A stretch of DNA of 64,000 bases, taken from the NCBI GenBank assembly GCA_030949605.1, contig JAUZSH010000033.1:62001-126000 (forward strand), read 5' to 3'. This DNA is from Ghiorsea sp. Lineage in GTDB: Bacteria > Pseudomonadota > Zetaproteobacteria > Mariprofundales > Mariprofundaceae. Made by a program: the position numbers and the translations under genes. Under the pieces are notes generated by a model. It saw only the letters and a list, made by a program, of their open reading frames with translations, was not told the origin of the DNA and ran no database searches. Each line of letters begins with the position of its first letter. The first letter of the stretch is position 1. Below, piece by piece: positions 40,179-49,786 of the stretch.

Positions 40179-40576
40179 CCTAAATCCTGCAATCCCCTGA
40201 CAGCTTAATCCAAAAAAGGTAGACTCCTTCATAAGTTAGCAGCTCAATCAAAAACAAAAAGGAGATTTTCACTGCTATGTTTCAGATGAAGCAATGAATC
40301 ATACCTTTTAAGAAATGCCAGAAAACATATCGATAACCTTGCAAGCTTCATTACACTCGAAAAGATAACTCAAGTGTGCGAAAACGCACATGAGCTGAAA
40401 AAACACCTGACGATCCATGCGGGTCTGGTTCCAGTTATGCGGTTTCTTGGTAAGTTGGGGTTTAGCAAGGCTTTCCATCGTACGGTTGAGCATCGGCGCG
40501 CCCATAATGCCCGTTATCAGCTATCTGATGCCGTTGAATTACCTAAATCCTGCAAGTGGCACTTTCAGGATTTAGG
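40179..40576 (+). mobile_element. IS1380 remnant with rearranged ends
   Basis: The left ~80 bp (CCTAAATCCTGCAATCCCC onward) match the left end of the intact IS1380 element at 59594, and 40408-40543 match its early transposase region (59762-59897) essentially base for base. The intervening ~150 bp do not match the intact copy. The right ~35 bp contain the intact right end in inverted orientation, closed by CAGGATTTAGG. No target duplication is seen. A short reading frame here is just the transposase piece and is not a gene. Confidence 0.8.
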
Positions 40577-40744
40577 TATAAGGTTTAAAGCATTATAGAT
40601 AACACTGTCACCTTCTATTAGTTTCCCATAGAAGGTATCAAAATCAAGTAGACTCGCTATTTCACTTTTCAATTCATTTCCTACAGGAAGCCCAACCTCT
40701 TTACTTGCTCCTGCACCAATCACATAAACCGTTCGCTTACCCAA
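40565..40744 (-). pseudogene. SIR2-like protein, 5' stump truncated by the IS remnant
   Basis: A TTG start at 40744 is preceded by GTGAGG with seven bases spacing and overlaps the end of the upstream trpD2-like gene. It encodes about 56 genuine residues beginning GKRTVYVIGAGASKEVGLPV and continuing GNELKSEIASLLDFD. The IGAGAS..GLP..ELK pattern is the nucleotide-binding start of SIR2-like (NAD-hydrolysing) proteins, many of which belong to antiphage defence. At 40576 the frame runs into the IS remnant and stops at 40565. The rest of the gene is absent. Confidence 0.6.
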
Positions 40745-41642
40745 AGTTTGTCCTCACCCTTTCAATCGTAGCCTGTTCGCGTTCTGTTCTATCACCATCA
40801 AGCATGCGCTGAAAATCATCATAAATTTGTTGTAAGTCTTCTACACCTTGTTTGGGGTAAGTCTCACACCCACAATCCTCAAACTTCACTTGCTCAACCA
40901 GCTCACCCACCTGCCGATTCACCACCTTTTGCCTATCCGCATAAAGCTCAGGCTCACCTTCTGCACCCATAAATATCAAGGATTCTGGCTGATCAAGCAA
41001 CACATTGGCTTGCGCCATATATTCGGCATACGGCGTATGAAAAAAACCATTAAGTTGTTTGTCGCACTGCATGGGGTTGATTAACCTTGCTACCGTATTG
41101 GCAAAGGAGCGCACACCAAGCCTATCTCGCAAGCCGTAAATCCGATTCAAATCAGGGCATATATCGCTTAAATCCATATACACCATGCCTTCACCATCCA
41201 TGATGTTTTTGGCTTCGGATAATGTGGTTGCCGATTTGATGCCCGCGGTTTGCAACACCTGCCAAGCTGTGACCCTATCTGCAATCTTGGACACACCATG
41301 GACAAAGATAGGCGTGCCTTTATCCCGAGCTTCGAGTGCTGCCACAAGGTAAGCATGTGCCGCACGGCGTTTGCCTGCATAACAGGGTAAATCTACTGCG
41401 CCGGTGATGGCTTTGATGCTGTCAAAGTGTGAAACATGTTCTCTGGCTGCTTGAACAAAACCTGCAAGCTCGGCAGATGTTTCGCCTTTCATGCGTTGGG
41501 CAATCAAAAATGCGCCCAGTTGCAGCGCATCAGCTTGCGGATTTAAGAGCTCTGAGAATACAAACTTGGCTTCGTCTTGGCTCAAATGCTCTGAGCCATG
41601 TTTGCCACGCGCTACGCGTTTGATCAATCCTGAAACTTCCAA
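40737..41642 (-). CDS. TrpD2/YbiB-like glycosyltransferase family 3 protein
   Basis: 301 residues related to anthranilate phosphoribosyltransferase and nucleoside phosphorylases: helical N-terminal domain (LSQDEAKFVFSELL..LQLGAFLIAQRMKGET), then VDLPCYAGKRRAAHAYLVAAL and VRSFANTVARLINPM. The group matches YbiB (TrpD2), described as a DNA-binding homologue rather than a tryptophan enzyme. No trp genes are near. TTG start with AGGAG nine bases upstream. Its last codons overlap the start of the truncated SIR2-like gene, so both were once one transcript. Confidence 0.75.
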   Translation of the reverse strand: MEVSGLIKRVARGKHGSEHLSQDEAKFVFSELLNPQADALQLGAFLIAQRMKGETSAELAGFVQAAREHVSHFDSIKAITGAVDLPCYAGKRRAAHAYLVAALEARDKGTPIFVHGVSKIADRVTAWQVLQTAGIKSATTLSEAKNIMDGEGMVYMDLSDICPDLNRIYGLRDRLGVRSFANTVARLINPMQCDKQLNGFFHTPYAEYMAQANVLLDQPESLIFMGAEGEPELYADRQKVVNRQVGELVEQVKFEDCGCETYPKQGVEDLQQIYDDFQRMLDGDRTEREQATIERVRTNFG

Positions 41643-41659
41643 AGTATGTTTCTCCTAGT

Positions 41660-41755
41660 CTTAGATTTCTCCACTGCGGTCGAAATGACATGTGGCTTGT
41701 CACCTTGAGCGTAGTCGAAAGGTCTGAGATATCTCAACTTCGTTCGACATGACAG
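41660..41755. repeat. Dispersed REP-like repeat
   Basis: Contains CACTGCGGTCGAAATGACA, GAGCGTAGTCGAAAGGTCT and CTTCGTTCGACATGACA, a set of related GTCGAA-containing units in both orientations typical of intergenic REP clusters. It lies between dppF and the trpD2-like gene. No coding sense. Confidence 0.5.
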
Positions 41756-41759
41756 GGGC

Positions 41760-42698
41760 TTATACCAAAGGAAATAAACACGCCACTTTATCATTCATCT
41801 GCATATTAAAAGTCTTACATTCATCTTTAGCAAACGGACAACGCAGCGCAAAAGCACAACCATCAACTGCCACACCTTCATCCACTTGTTTGCCATCATC
41901 ATCTTGGCGTTGACTTGGGTGCGCAATAGGCTTGGCATCCAGCAAAGCTTTGGTGTAGGGGTGTTTGGGATGGTTAAAAACCACATCAATATCCCCTTCT
42001 TCCACCACAAACCCTGCAAACATCACCATCACGCGATTGGCAATATGTTGCACCACCGACAAATCATGGGAGATAAACAAATACGCCAAACCTTTATCCG
42101 CTTGCAGATGCTTTAAGAGGTTTAAAATCTGCGCTTGCACCGACACATCCAATGCCGATACAGGCTCATCCAAGACCAACACATCAGGTTCAACAATCAA
42201 GGCTCTGGCAATGCCCACACGCTGCCGTTGCCCACCTGAGAATTGATGCGGATACCTATCCAAGGCTTCTTCATTTAAGCCGCAAAGCTGCAAGGTTTCT
42301 AAGACTTTTTCTCTGCGCTCCGCCTTGCTTAAACTGGGCTGATGCACCCGTAAACCTTCACCCACAGTATCCACGATTTTCATCTTCGGATTCAACGATG
42401 CAAACGGGTCTTGAAAGACCATTTGTAATTGCTTGCGCTGTTTTCTTAAAGCACTGCCGCCAAGCTTGGTCACATCTTGACCACCCCAAACCACCTGCCC
42501 GTCATCCAAATCAAGTAAACGCATAGCAAGCCTTGCTGTGGTTGATTTACCACTGCCCGATTCACCCACAATCGCCAAAGTCTCACCTTTGACCAAATCA
42601 AAACTTAAATCATTCACCGCAACTTTTTCCGCACCACCGCCGAAAAATCCACCACCTTTAAAGACTTTTCGGATATGCTGAACGCTTAACACACTCAT
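41760..42698 (-). CDS. dppF: Dipeptide/oligopeptide ABC transporter ATPase (DppF/OppF type)
   Basis: 312 residues. Walker A GESGSGKSTTARL, Q-loop FQDPFASLNPKMK, signature FSGGQRQRVGIARAL, Walker B VLVLDEPVSALDVS. The C-terminal oligopeptide-type extension with cysteines (CAFALRCPFAKDEC) places it in the Dpp/Opp group with a possible iron-sulfur site. It would energise peptide uptake with DppD. ATG 42698 overlaps the stop of the (frame-corrected) dppD. No permease or binding-protein gene is in the window. Confidence 0.88.
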   Translation of the reverse strand: MSVLSVQHIRKVFKGGGFFGGGAEKVAVNDLSFDLVKGETLAIVGESGSGKSTTARLAMRLLDLDDGQVVWGGQDVTKLGGSALRKQRKQLQMVFQDPFASLNPKMKIVDTVGEGLRVHQPSLSKAERREKVLETLQLCGLNEEALDRYPHQFSGGQRQRVGIARALIVEPDVLVLDEPVSALDVSVQAQILNLLKHLQADKGLAYLFISHDLSVVQHIANRVMVMFAGFVVEEGDIDVVFNHPKHPYTKALLDAKPIAHPSQRQDDDGKQVDEGVAVDGCAFALRCPFAKDECKTFNMQMNDKVACLFPLV

Positions 42699-43670
42699 GC
42701 GTCCACCTTGATACAACGGGCTTGATGTTCACCATCCTGCCATGCGTTGAGCGCAACTGAAGCTACTGAACATTCATCTGTTGCCAGCGCACAGCGGGGG
42801 GCAAACCGACACCCTTGCGCCCAATCACCTGGGCTTGGCACATTGCCTGGAATCACTGTAAGTTCTGGGCGTGTCGCGCGCCGTTTCGGGGCGACAATTC
42901 ATCAAAGCTTGGGTGTAGGGATGGGATGGGTTATCAAAAATATCCATCACCGATGCTTGTTCAACAATTTCACCCGCATACATCACCGCCACTTCATCTG
43001 CCATTTCCGCAACAAGCCCGAAATCATGGGTGACCAACAACATGCCCATACCTTTTTCGCGCTGTAAACCGCGCAACAAAGCAATAATTCGCTTTTGCAC
43101 CGACACATCCAATGCCGTGGTGGGTTCATCAGCAATGATAAATTCAGGTTCACCCGCCATGGCCATGGCAATCAAAATACGCTGGCGCATACCACCTGAC
43201 AAACTATCAGGATATTGTTTCATCAAGGTCTCACCATCTTGCAAACCCACATCGGCAAGCAAAGTCAAAGCGCGTTGGTGTGCGGCTTTCTTGTTCAAAT
43301 CAGTATGCAAATGAATCACTTCTAAAATCTGGCTGCCAATGGTAAATACAGGGTTAAGCGCAGTCATGGGTTCTTGGAAAATCATGGAAATCACACCGCC
43401 ACGAATTTTACGAAGTTCTTCGGATGATATATCAAACAGGCTTTGTCCGCCAAGCAGAATATCGCCTGTTTCTTTGTCTACACCTTGAAACTCACCAAGT
43501 CTAAGCAGTGATTGCGCCGTTAAACTTTTGCCACAACCCGATTCACCAACCAACGCCAAGACTTTGCCCGATTTTAAGGCAAGTGATACACCTGACACCG
43601 CCAATACATGCTCACCCGATACTGGAATGGATAAGGAAAGGTCGCGAATTTCAAGCATGTCATGATTCAT
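42695..43670 (-). pseudogene. dppD: Dipeptide ABC transporter ATPase DppD, frameshifted near the 3' end
   Basis: Walker A GESGCGKSLTAQS, FQEPMTALNPVF, signature LSGGMRQRILIAMAM and Walker B FIIADEPTTALDVS are intact. Near 42867-42869 a third C shifts the frame, giving a spurious end at 42825. With one C removed the frame reads PELTVIPGNVPSPGDW.., then GCRFAPRCALATDEC, the cysteine-bearing tail typical of DppD, and ends at 42695 overlapping dppF (ATGA). This strongly suggests a single-base insertion, real or from sequencing. The start ATG overlaps the stop of the small upstream gene. Confidence 0.82.
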
Positions 43671-43816
43671 ATTTTAGGAAGTTTAATGCCTATTTTTCCA
43701 GCTTTTTCTTCGCGTTCTTTGTTCATATCAACACGCATACGTTTGGTGGAGACAAAACCAATCCACCACAAAAACCATGAAATTGGAATAAGAAGCAACC
43801 ATAATAACCATTCCAT
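43667..43816 (-). CDS. Small single-pass membrane protein in the rnf operon
   Basis: 49 residues: MEWLLWLLLIPISWFLWWIG as a tryptophan-rich transmembrane segment, then a basic/charged tail (KRMRVDMNKEREEKAGK). The ATG overlaps the rnfE stop (TAATG) and its stop overlaps the dppD start (ATGA), so it is embedded in a translationally coupled chain. Strict coupling on both sides argues that it is expressed. Possibly an accessory of Rnf; no homologue is recognised. Confidence 0.65.
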   Translation of the reverse strand: MEWLLWLLLIPISWFLWWIGFVSTKRMRVDMNKEREEKAGKIGIKLPKI

Positions 43817-44478
43817 TAGCTTGCTGCCTCTGCTTTGGCTTGTGTTAGTTCGACTTCTTTTTTGGCTTTGAGTTTCAAGTTCACCAAGTTCACACCTGCC
43901 AAAATAAAACCTAGGGCAATAAACGCACCCGGTGGTAAAATAAATAACAACACATCTGGATAGTTTGCGCCAAGGATATCAAAACCAAACAACTCACCTT
44001 GCCCCAACAGTTCGCGTACGCCGCCAAGCAATAGCAAGGCAAAGGTGAAACCTAGACCCATACCCAAGGCATCCACCAAAGAATCCATTACATTGTTTTT
44101 ACTGGCAAAGGCTTCCGCACGACCAAGAATCGCACAGTTGACCACAATCAATGGAATAAATAGCCCTAAAATCAAATACATCTCATGCATCCACGCATTC
44201 ATCGTCAGTTCTACCACAGTCACCAAAGACGCAATAATCACAATATATGCAGGAATACGCACTTCATCAGGAATAAATCCGCGCACCAAAGAAACGATAA
44301 GATTTGAACCTACAAGAACCAATAAGGTTGCCAGACCCATCCAAAAACCATTCTCCGCAGAGGTGGTAACCCCTAAAAGTGGGCACATGCCCAAAAGCTG
44401 GGCAAAAATGGCATTATTATGCCAAAAACCATCCGTAAATATCTCTTGTTTATTAAGCATTGCATCTGTTGAAGCCAT
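43816..44478 (-). CDS. rnfE: Rnf complex subunit RnfE
   Basis: 220 residues with six transmembrane helices. Typical pattern: FWHNNAIFAQLLGMCPLLGVTTSAENG near the start, VRIPAYIVIIASLVTVVEL and FIPLIVVNCAILGRAEAFASKN. RnfE and RnfA are homologous membrane subunits that hold a buried [2Fe-2S] centre through conserved cysteines (C in LGMCPLLG and VNCAILG). Start overlaps the rnfG stop. Order rnfA-B-C-D-G-E matches the gammaproteobacterial type. Confidence 0.95.
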   Translation of the reverse strand: MASTDAMLNKQEIFTDGFWHNNAIFAQLLGMCPLLGVTTSAENGFWMGLATLLVLVGSNLIVSLVRGFIPDEVRIPAYIVIIASLVTVVELTMNAWMHEMYLILGLFIPLIVVNCAILGRAEAFASKNNVMDSLVDALGMGLGFTFALLLLGGVRELLGQGELFGFDILGANYPDVLLFILPPGAFIALGFILAGVNLVNLKLKAKKEVELTQAKAEAAS

Positions 44479-45116
44479 TATTTCGCTCCCTCTTGCGTCA
44501 CGTTTTTAGCTTTCGTCGTAATATACACCCGTTTCAACAAATCAGCTTGGCTATTTTTATAAAACAACAAACCTTGTTGTACAGCTCTAACCACAGCACG
44601 CGGTGTGATGGTTGCGCCTGTGAATTGGTCGAAATCGCCACCGTCTTTTTTGACTGACCACTTGGAATTACGCAATGTTTTGTCGATAAAACTACCCAAC
44701 CACGCCATATCTTTGGTGATACCATCACCCAAACCCGGTGTTTCTTTATGACTGGTAATACGAATAGCCACCACCTCACCTGTGAGGCGAACACCCATCA
44801 AAATACGAATCGTGCCTGAATACCCATCGGGCGCAATTTGCTCCCAAGCATACGCCAGAACATCACCTTTTTTGTCTTTGGCTGGAAAGATCTGTAAATT
44901 CTTTTCTGCTGATATGGGATAAACAAACATATCATGAACGGGGTCATTACTATGTTCGGGTAATACTTGTTTGATATTTTTGTGCAACATGGCGCGTTGG
45001 GCTTCCGCAATCGGACCTTTGGTGACACTGGCAACCCATGCCAACATCGACGCAGCAACCAAGGCAACTACAAAAAGCGTTAAAGCGATTTTTTGTTGTT
45101 CTTTGCTAAACTTCAT
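44478..45116 (-). CDS. rnfG: Rnf complex subunit RnfG (covalent FMN)
   Basis: 212 residues. One N-terminal transmembrane helix (IALTLFVVALVAASMLAWV) and a periplasmic FMN-binding domain with FTGATITPRAVV, the threonine site that ApbE loads with FMN. ITSHKETPGLGDGI precedes it as in relatives. It passes electrons across the membrane between RnfD and other subunits. An apbE gene lies at 53047-53991. Start overlaps the rnfD stop (ATGA). Confidence 0.94.
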   Translation of the reverse strand: MKFSKEQQKIALTLFVVALVAASMLAWVASVTKGPIAEAQRAMLHKNIKQVLPEHSNDPVHDMFVYPISAEKNLQIFPAKDKKGDVLAYAWEQIAPDGYSGTIRILMGVRLTGEVVAIRITSHKETPGLGDGITKDMAWLGSFIDKTLRNSKWSVKKDGGDFDQFTGATITPRAVVRAVQQGLLFYKNSQADLLKRVYITTKAKNVTQEGAK

Positions 45117-46174
45117 GCCTTCTTACCACGCTTATAACCATACACCCGTGGGCGCACATAATAATCAATCAATGGTGTTACCATGTTCATCAATACCACG
45201 GCAAACATCGCACCTTCGGGATAATTGCCATAGGTGCGAATCACCCAAGTCAGCACACCGCAACCGATACCAAAAACAATTTTACCAATGCTTGATGATG
45301 GCGAGGATACAGGGTCAGTTGCCATGAAAAATGCGCATAAAATCAAACCACCTGCCAACACATGAAACAAGGGTGGTGCATACACATCAGGGTTTATCAT
45401 ATTGAAAACCCAGGCAAACATTGCAACTGTAGCAATGTATGAAATGGGGATATGCCACGAAATAGTGTGTCTTGCCATCAGCCAAATGCCACCCATCAAT
45501 AATGCCAAGGCACTTCCTTCACCCAAGCTTCCTGCTTCACGACCAATGAAGGCGTGAAGGGTTGAATAATTATAATTGACCAAAGCTTGCGACACCGTCA
45601 CACCTTGCCCAAGCTCTGTTTTCAAATAACCCAAAGGGCTTGCCATGGTGATGGCATCCCATGTTTGTTTGACCGCATCTGGCCCTAAAAAGAAGAATTG
45701 TAAGCTGGTGACAAAGTCATACATGTTCAGCGTTGCATCCATATGCATAGGTACAATCCACGAGGTCATATGCAGTGGGAATGAAATTAAGAGTACAACG
45801 CGCGCAGCCAGTGCAGGGTTAAATGGGTTATGTCCCAAACCTCCATAAAGCTGTTTACCTAAAATAATGGCAAACACCGCCGCAAAAATTGCCATCCACC
45901 ACGGTACGGCTGCGGGTAAAGTTAATGCCAGCAACAAACCCGTTAAACCTGCCGAACCATCCCACACAGGCTTGGTCGGTTTACCCATCCAACGTAACAT
46001 CCAATATTCGGTTAAAAGGCTGATACCTATGCATGTGGTGAGTAAAAAAACTGCCAACCAACCATACAAATAAACACTGACCATCGCTGCGGGAATAAGG
46101 GCAATGATGACAGAAAACATGGTCAACTGAATCGTGTTGCCACCATGCTGATGTGGAGAACTTAGAAAAATCAT
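45113..46174 (-). CDS. rnfD: Rnf complex subunit RnfD (covalent FMN)
   Basis: 353 residues with about nine or ten hydrophobic helices. DAITMASPLGYLK is at the position of the covalent FMN-threonine site; KQLYGGLGHNPFNPALAARVVLL and FMATDPVSSPSS are conserved in RnfD/NqrB. Start overlaps the rnfC stop (ATGA). It forms the ion-conducting core with RnfA and RnfE. Confidence 0.95.
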   Translation of the reverse strand: MIFLSSPHQHGGNTIQLTMFSVIIALIPAAMVSVYLYGWLAVFLLTTCIGISLLTEYWMLRWMGKPTKPVWDGSAGLTGLLLALTLPAAVPWWMAIFAAVFAIILGKQLYGGLGHNPFNPALAARVVLLISFPLHMTSWIVPMHMDATLNMYDFVTSLQFFFLGPDAVKQTWDAITMASPLGYLKTELGQGVTVSQALVNYNYSTLHAFIGREAGSLGEGSALALLMGGIWLMARHTISWHIPISYIATVAMFAWVFNMINPDVYAPPLFHVLAGGLILCAFFMATDPVSSPSSSIGKIVFGIGCGVLTWVIRTYGNYPEGAMFAVVLMNMVTPLIDYYVRPRVYGYKRGKKA

Positions 46175-47793
46175 GATGCCTCCTCAGATTTATCTACTGC
46201 TTTAGCCACGCCTTTATCCGCATTTTCATTCGCATTTTCTGCCTCAACACTTAAAGTCGCATCTTCTGCGGCTTGCTTGTCAGCCAATGCCTTGGCTCTT
46301 GCTTCTTTTTTCTCTTTGGCAATACGGCGTTTTTCTTCTTTTTCTGCCAATTCTTTGGCTAAACGCGCATCACGTTTTTCAGAGCGCATTCGAGATTCTT
46401 CAGCAAATGCTTTCTCACGCTGAATTTGTGCTACCTGCCCCTTACCATAGCGGAAGTAGTGAACCAACGGAATATGCGATGGGCAAACATAGCTGCAAGC
46501 ACCGCATTCAATGCAATCGAATAAATTGTAGTCTTGCGCTCGCTCAAACTGGTCTTCTTTGCAATGCTGCGCCAATAAGTTCGGCATCAACCCCGCAGGG
46601 CAAACTTCACCGCAATCACCGCAACGGATACATGGCTCTTCATCATGGTGCGCCCGCATTATCGACTGTTTGTGCATGGCAAGAATGCCATTGCTTGCTT
46701 TAACCACAGGCACATCAGCATCAACCATCAACTCACCCATCATAGGGCCGCCATGAATAATCTTAATATCATCAAAGCCTGTAACGCCCACTTGTGCCAA
46801 TAAAAAGCGGACACTTGTGCCTAGGCGAACAGACATATTAACAGCTTTTGGCACGGCATCACCACTCACCGTAATAATGCGTTCAGTCAACGGCTCACCC
46901 AAACAAACCGCATCGTAAATAGCCTTGCTTGTACCTACATTGCTGGAAATCACACCAATATGTAGCGGCAAACCTCCCGCAGGTATTTCTTTACCTGTGA
47001 TCGCTTGAATCAACTGTTTTTCACCACCTTGAGGGTAACGTGTGGGCAGCACTTTAACTTCAACAGTATCCGTAAGACCCATGTCTTTCAGCGTTTTTCG
47101 CATCACTGTAACCGCGTCAGGTTTGTTATCTTCAATCGCAATGATGCCTTGTTTTGCATCTACCAAATACATCACGATGTCCAAGCCCGTGATAATTTCA
47201 TGCGCTTTTTCAATCATCAGTTGATGATCGCAAGTCAACCAAGGCTCACATTCAATACCATTCAGAATCACTGTTTCAATCGGGTGTTTTTGGTCATGTA
47301 CAAGCTTCACGAATGTGGGGAAAACAGCGCCTCCCAGCCCCGCAAGACCAGCATGACGAATACGCTCTCTAAGCTCCACAATATCAACACTGCGATAATT
47401 GGGTAAAGGGTGAAGTGATTCATCCACTTCATCCAATCCATCGGGTTTTATGGAAATAGATGTTAAGCCCAAACCAGACGGGTGCGGAATCAAATGTTTT
47501 TCAATTTTCTCCACCACACCTGATGTTGAGGCATGAATAGGCACAGAAAGGTAACCTTGTGCTTTGGCAATCATCTGCCCCTTAAGAACACGCTCACCAA
47601 CATTTACAATCGGCTCACATGGATCGCCAATATGCTGCTTGATGGGGTGCACCAACATATCAGGTAAAGGGCTGGCAACAATAGAATCACCACCTGTTAT
47701 TTTATATTGGTTCTGATGAACAATTCCACCTGTAAAGCCGCGCGGTGTGTTGATATGCAAGACCTGCTGGACTTTGTCCCATAAATCAAACAT
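46171..47793 (-). CDS. rnfC: Rnf complex subunit RnfC (NADH-binding, 2x[4Fe-4S])
   Basis: About 540 residues. Begins [27 protein letters not shown] region [19 protein letters not shown] and [15 protein letters not shown]; two clusters [12 protein letters not shown] and [12 protein letters not shown]; an alanine/lysine/glutamate-rich C-terminal tail of about 90 residues. The ATG at 47793 is chosen: ACGAGG lies six bases upstream. The longer open frame from 48042 translates the rnfB Fe-S region out of frame and is not real. Overlaps rnfB by eight bases. Confidence 0.95.
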   Translation of the reverse strand: MFDLWDKVQQVLHINTPRGFTGGIVHQNQYKITGGDSIVASPLPDMLVHPIKQHIGDPCEPIVNVGERVLKGQMIAKAQGYLSVPIHASTSGVVEKIEKHLIPHPSGLGLTSISIKPDGLDEVDESLHPLPNYRSVDIVELRERIRHAGLAGLGGAVFPTFVKLVHDQKHPIETVILNGIECEPWLTCDHQLMIEKAHEIITGLDIVMYLVDAKQGIIAIEDNKPDAVTVMRKTLKDMGLTDTVEVKVLPTRYPQGGEKQLIQAITGKEIPAGGLPLHIGVISSNVGTSKAIYDAVCLGEPLTERIITVSGDAVPKAVNMSVRLGTSVRFLLAQVGVTGFDDIKIIHGGPMMGELMVDADVPVVKASNGILAMHKQSIMRAHHDEEPCIRCGDCGEVCPAGLMPNLLAQHCKEDQFERAQDYNLFDCIECGACSYVCPSHIPLVHYFRYGKGQVAQIQREKAFAEESRMRSEKRDARLAKELAEKEEKRRIAKEKKEARAKALADKQAAEDATLSVEAENANENADKGVAKAVDKSEEAS

Positions 47794-48370
47794 CGGCATC
47801 CTCGTGACTTGCTTTACGCGTTTCCGCTTTAATCGCTCGCTTGGTTCCAGGCACAGGCCAAGCCCAATGCTCCAATAGCTCAGGTGTTTCCACCATATCA
47901 ATGCAATCCACAGGGCACGGTTCCAAACAAAGCGTGCAACCTGTGCAATGGTCGGCAACAATAGTGTGGTATTGTTTGGGCGCACCAATAATACAATCGA
48001 CAGGGCAAGCTTTAATACAAAGCGTGCAACCAATACACTCATCTTCTCGAATATAAGCTACCACAGGTACAGTTTCTTCTTCTTCAATCGCTTTGGGTTC
48101 AACACCCATGATGTCTGCAATTGCCAACATCGTACGCTCTCCACCTGGCACGCAATGGTTGACTGACACTTCATCAGCCGCCACAGCATTGGCATACGGG
48201 CGACAACCCGGGTAACCACACTGCCCACATTGGGTTTGCGGTAAAAGCGCATCAATTTTATCAGATAAAGGATCACCTTCCACATGAAAGTATCGCGATG
48301 CCAATGCCAAACCCACACCAATCACCAGCGCAAGTATTGCAAAAATAAAAACAGGGTATAAAAATTCCAA
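47786..48370 (-). CDS. rnfB: Rnf complex ferredoxin-like subunit RnfB
   Basis: 194 residues. N-terminal membrane anchor ([18 protein letters not shown]), the four-cysteine [13 protein letters not shown] domain holding a [4Fe-4S] cluster, then two ferredoxin motifs [15 protein letters not shown] and [15 protein letters not shown]. It accepts electrons from or donates them to soluble ferredoxin. Two bases downstream of rnfA. Confidence 0.96.
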   Translation of the reverse strand: MEFLYPVFIFAILALVIGVGLALASRYFHVEGDPLSDKIDALLPQTQCGQCGYPGCRPYANAVAADEVSVNHCVPGGERTMLAIADIMGVEPKAIEEEETVPVVAYIREDECIGCTLCIKACPVDCIIGAPKQYHTIVADHCTGCTLCLEPCPVDCIDMVETPELLEHWAWPVPGTKRAIKAETRKASHEDADV

Positions 48371-48372
48371 AA

Positions 48373-48954
48373 CTAAACCTTCACCAAACCAGCAAAACCC
48401 ATGAATGCGAGTGCCATCATACCTGCTGTAATCAAAATAATGGGCGAACCTTTAAATACTTCTGGAATGGGCGCTGCTTCCAAACGTTCACGTAAGCCTG
48501 AAAATAAAACCAACACCAAACCGAAACCAACCGCAGCTCCAAAACCATAAAGCACAGAAGCAAAAAATGAATAATCTTGCTGCACATTCAGAATAGCCAC
48601 ACCAAGCACCGCGCAGTTGGTGGTAATCAAAGGTAAAAAGATACCCAAGCCCTGATATAATACAGGGCTGGTTTTATGCATCACCATCTCCACAAACTGC
48701 ACCAACGCAGCAATAATCAAAATGAAAAATACCGTTTGTAAATACATAATATCAAAAGGAATAAGGATAAGCTGCTGAATAATCCACGAGGCTGTGGATG
48801 CCAACGTCATGACAAACATCACCGCAAAAGACATACCAATCGCTGTTTCAAGTTTGCCTGAAACACCCAAAAATGGGCAAATACCTAAGAATTTGGTCAA
48901 CACATAATTGTTCACCAACACTGCAGAAAGAAGAATAACGCCAAATTCAGTCAT
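48373..48954 (-). CDS. rnfA: Rnf complex subunit RnfA
   Basis: 193 residues, six transmembrane helices. [24 protein letters not shown] and [20 protein letters not shown] carry the cysteines paired with RnfE. First gene of the rnf operon; a DUF481-type gene ends immediately upstream, so transcription may begin before it. Confidence 0.96.
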   Translation of the reverse strand: MTEFGVILLSAVLVNNYVLTKFLGICPFLGVSGKLETAIGMSFAVMFVMTLASTASWIIQQLILIPFDIMYLQTVFFILIIAALVQFVEMVMHKTSPVLYQGLGIFLPLITTNCAVLGVAILNVQQDYSFFASVLYGFGAAVGFGLVLVLFSGLRERLEAAPIPEVFKGSPIILITAGMMALAFMGFAGLVKV

Positions 48955-48955
48955 G

Positions 48956-49693
48956 CTAGAAAGTGTAGCCTATTTTGAATATCGTTGTCGCATCCGTAGA
49001 AACTTTATTAACACTTGGCTTGCTTAATGTAAGCGATTCATAGCTTACGTCTAAGTGAAATGCGTCAAATAGTTTATGTACCCAAGAAAACTTCCTCTTT
49101 AAAAAGTCATCGTCATTACCAATCTCAGCAGTAATACTTGCTTTTAAGGCATCATCATCAGTAAAGTTATATTGTGAAATCAGGGCGATATGTGTACCAG
49201 GGTCATAGTCCACTTTTGCGCGAAGCACGCCATCAATAAGTTTTTTTGTAACACGCTCTCCATAACCAATTTCAATATCCAAGCTATACGCATCTTTATT
49301 CATAAATGCATGATACCCAAAACCAGCTATATACATTTTTTCAGCATACACACCACTAAAGCTATCTTCACGGTAACCCAGCTGAATAAAAGTGTAATAA
49401 TGTTTAGGCAAATTATAGATACTTTTTAAGATACTTTCATACTTATCCTCTGTCAGTGTACCTGACTCTTTTTTTTGTGATGAATGAAATGTAAAGTCGG
49501 TAACCCAGTTGCCGTAGCTGTGACCTAACTCAAAATTAGAGCTCAGTGACCTGTTATCCGAGTTCCCTTGGCTTCTATCACCACCCAACTGAATCAGACC
49601 TGAAAAGTTATTCTCTAACTTAGATTCATCAGAGTACGCAGTCGATACGAAACCAACCAGGCTAAGAATAAGAACTGTTATCCGTATAATCAT
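48956..49693 (-). CDS. DUF481-type outer-membrane protein
   Basis: About 245 residues. Signal peptide ([20 protein letters not shown]), then repeated amphipathic strands ([46 protein letters not shown]) and a terminal aromatic strand TIFKIGYTF, the C-terminal phenylalanine of outer-membrane barrels. The layout matches DUF481/YdiY proteins, which are often salt- or acid-induced. The ATG at 49693 has GGTG close upstream; ATGs at 49708 and 49702 are alternatives. It ends one base before rnfA, so co-transcription with rnf is possible. Confidence 0.78.
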   Translation of the reverse strand: MIIRITVLILSLVGFVSTAYSDESKLENNFSGLIQLGGDRSQGNSDNRSLSSNFELGHSYGNWVTDFTFHSSQKKESGTLTEDKYESILKSIYNLPKHYYTFIQLGYREDSFSGVYAEKMYIAGFGYHAFMNKDAYSLDIEIGYGERVTKKLIDGVLRAKVDYDPGTHIALISQYNFTDDDALKASITAEIGNDDDFLKRKFSWVHKLFDAFHLDVSYESLTLSKPSVNKVSTDATTIFKIGYTF

Positions 49694-49786
49694 TGTCACC
49701 ATCCGCATTAAAAAAACCTATGGCAAGAAACCTAATCCATGTCAAGTTGGATGCAATGATTTCCTATTCCTATTAGACTTGCACAT

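Noticed and set aside
40374-40598. Short frame LTIHAGLVPVMRFLGK.. taken as an independent gene
   Set aside because: It is a fragment of the IS1380 transposase, identical to the intact copy, ending in IS end sequence.
46171-48042. Long N-terminal extension of RnfC
   Set aside because: The extra ~80 residues are the rnfB coding strand read in another frame (cysteine-poor, no homology); the ATG at 47793 with its own ribosome-binding site is the real start.
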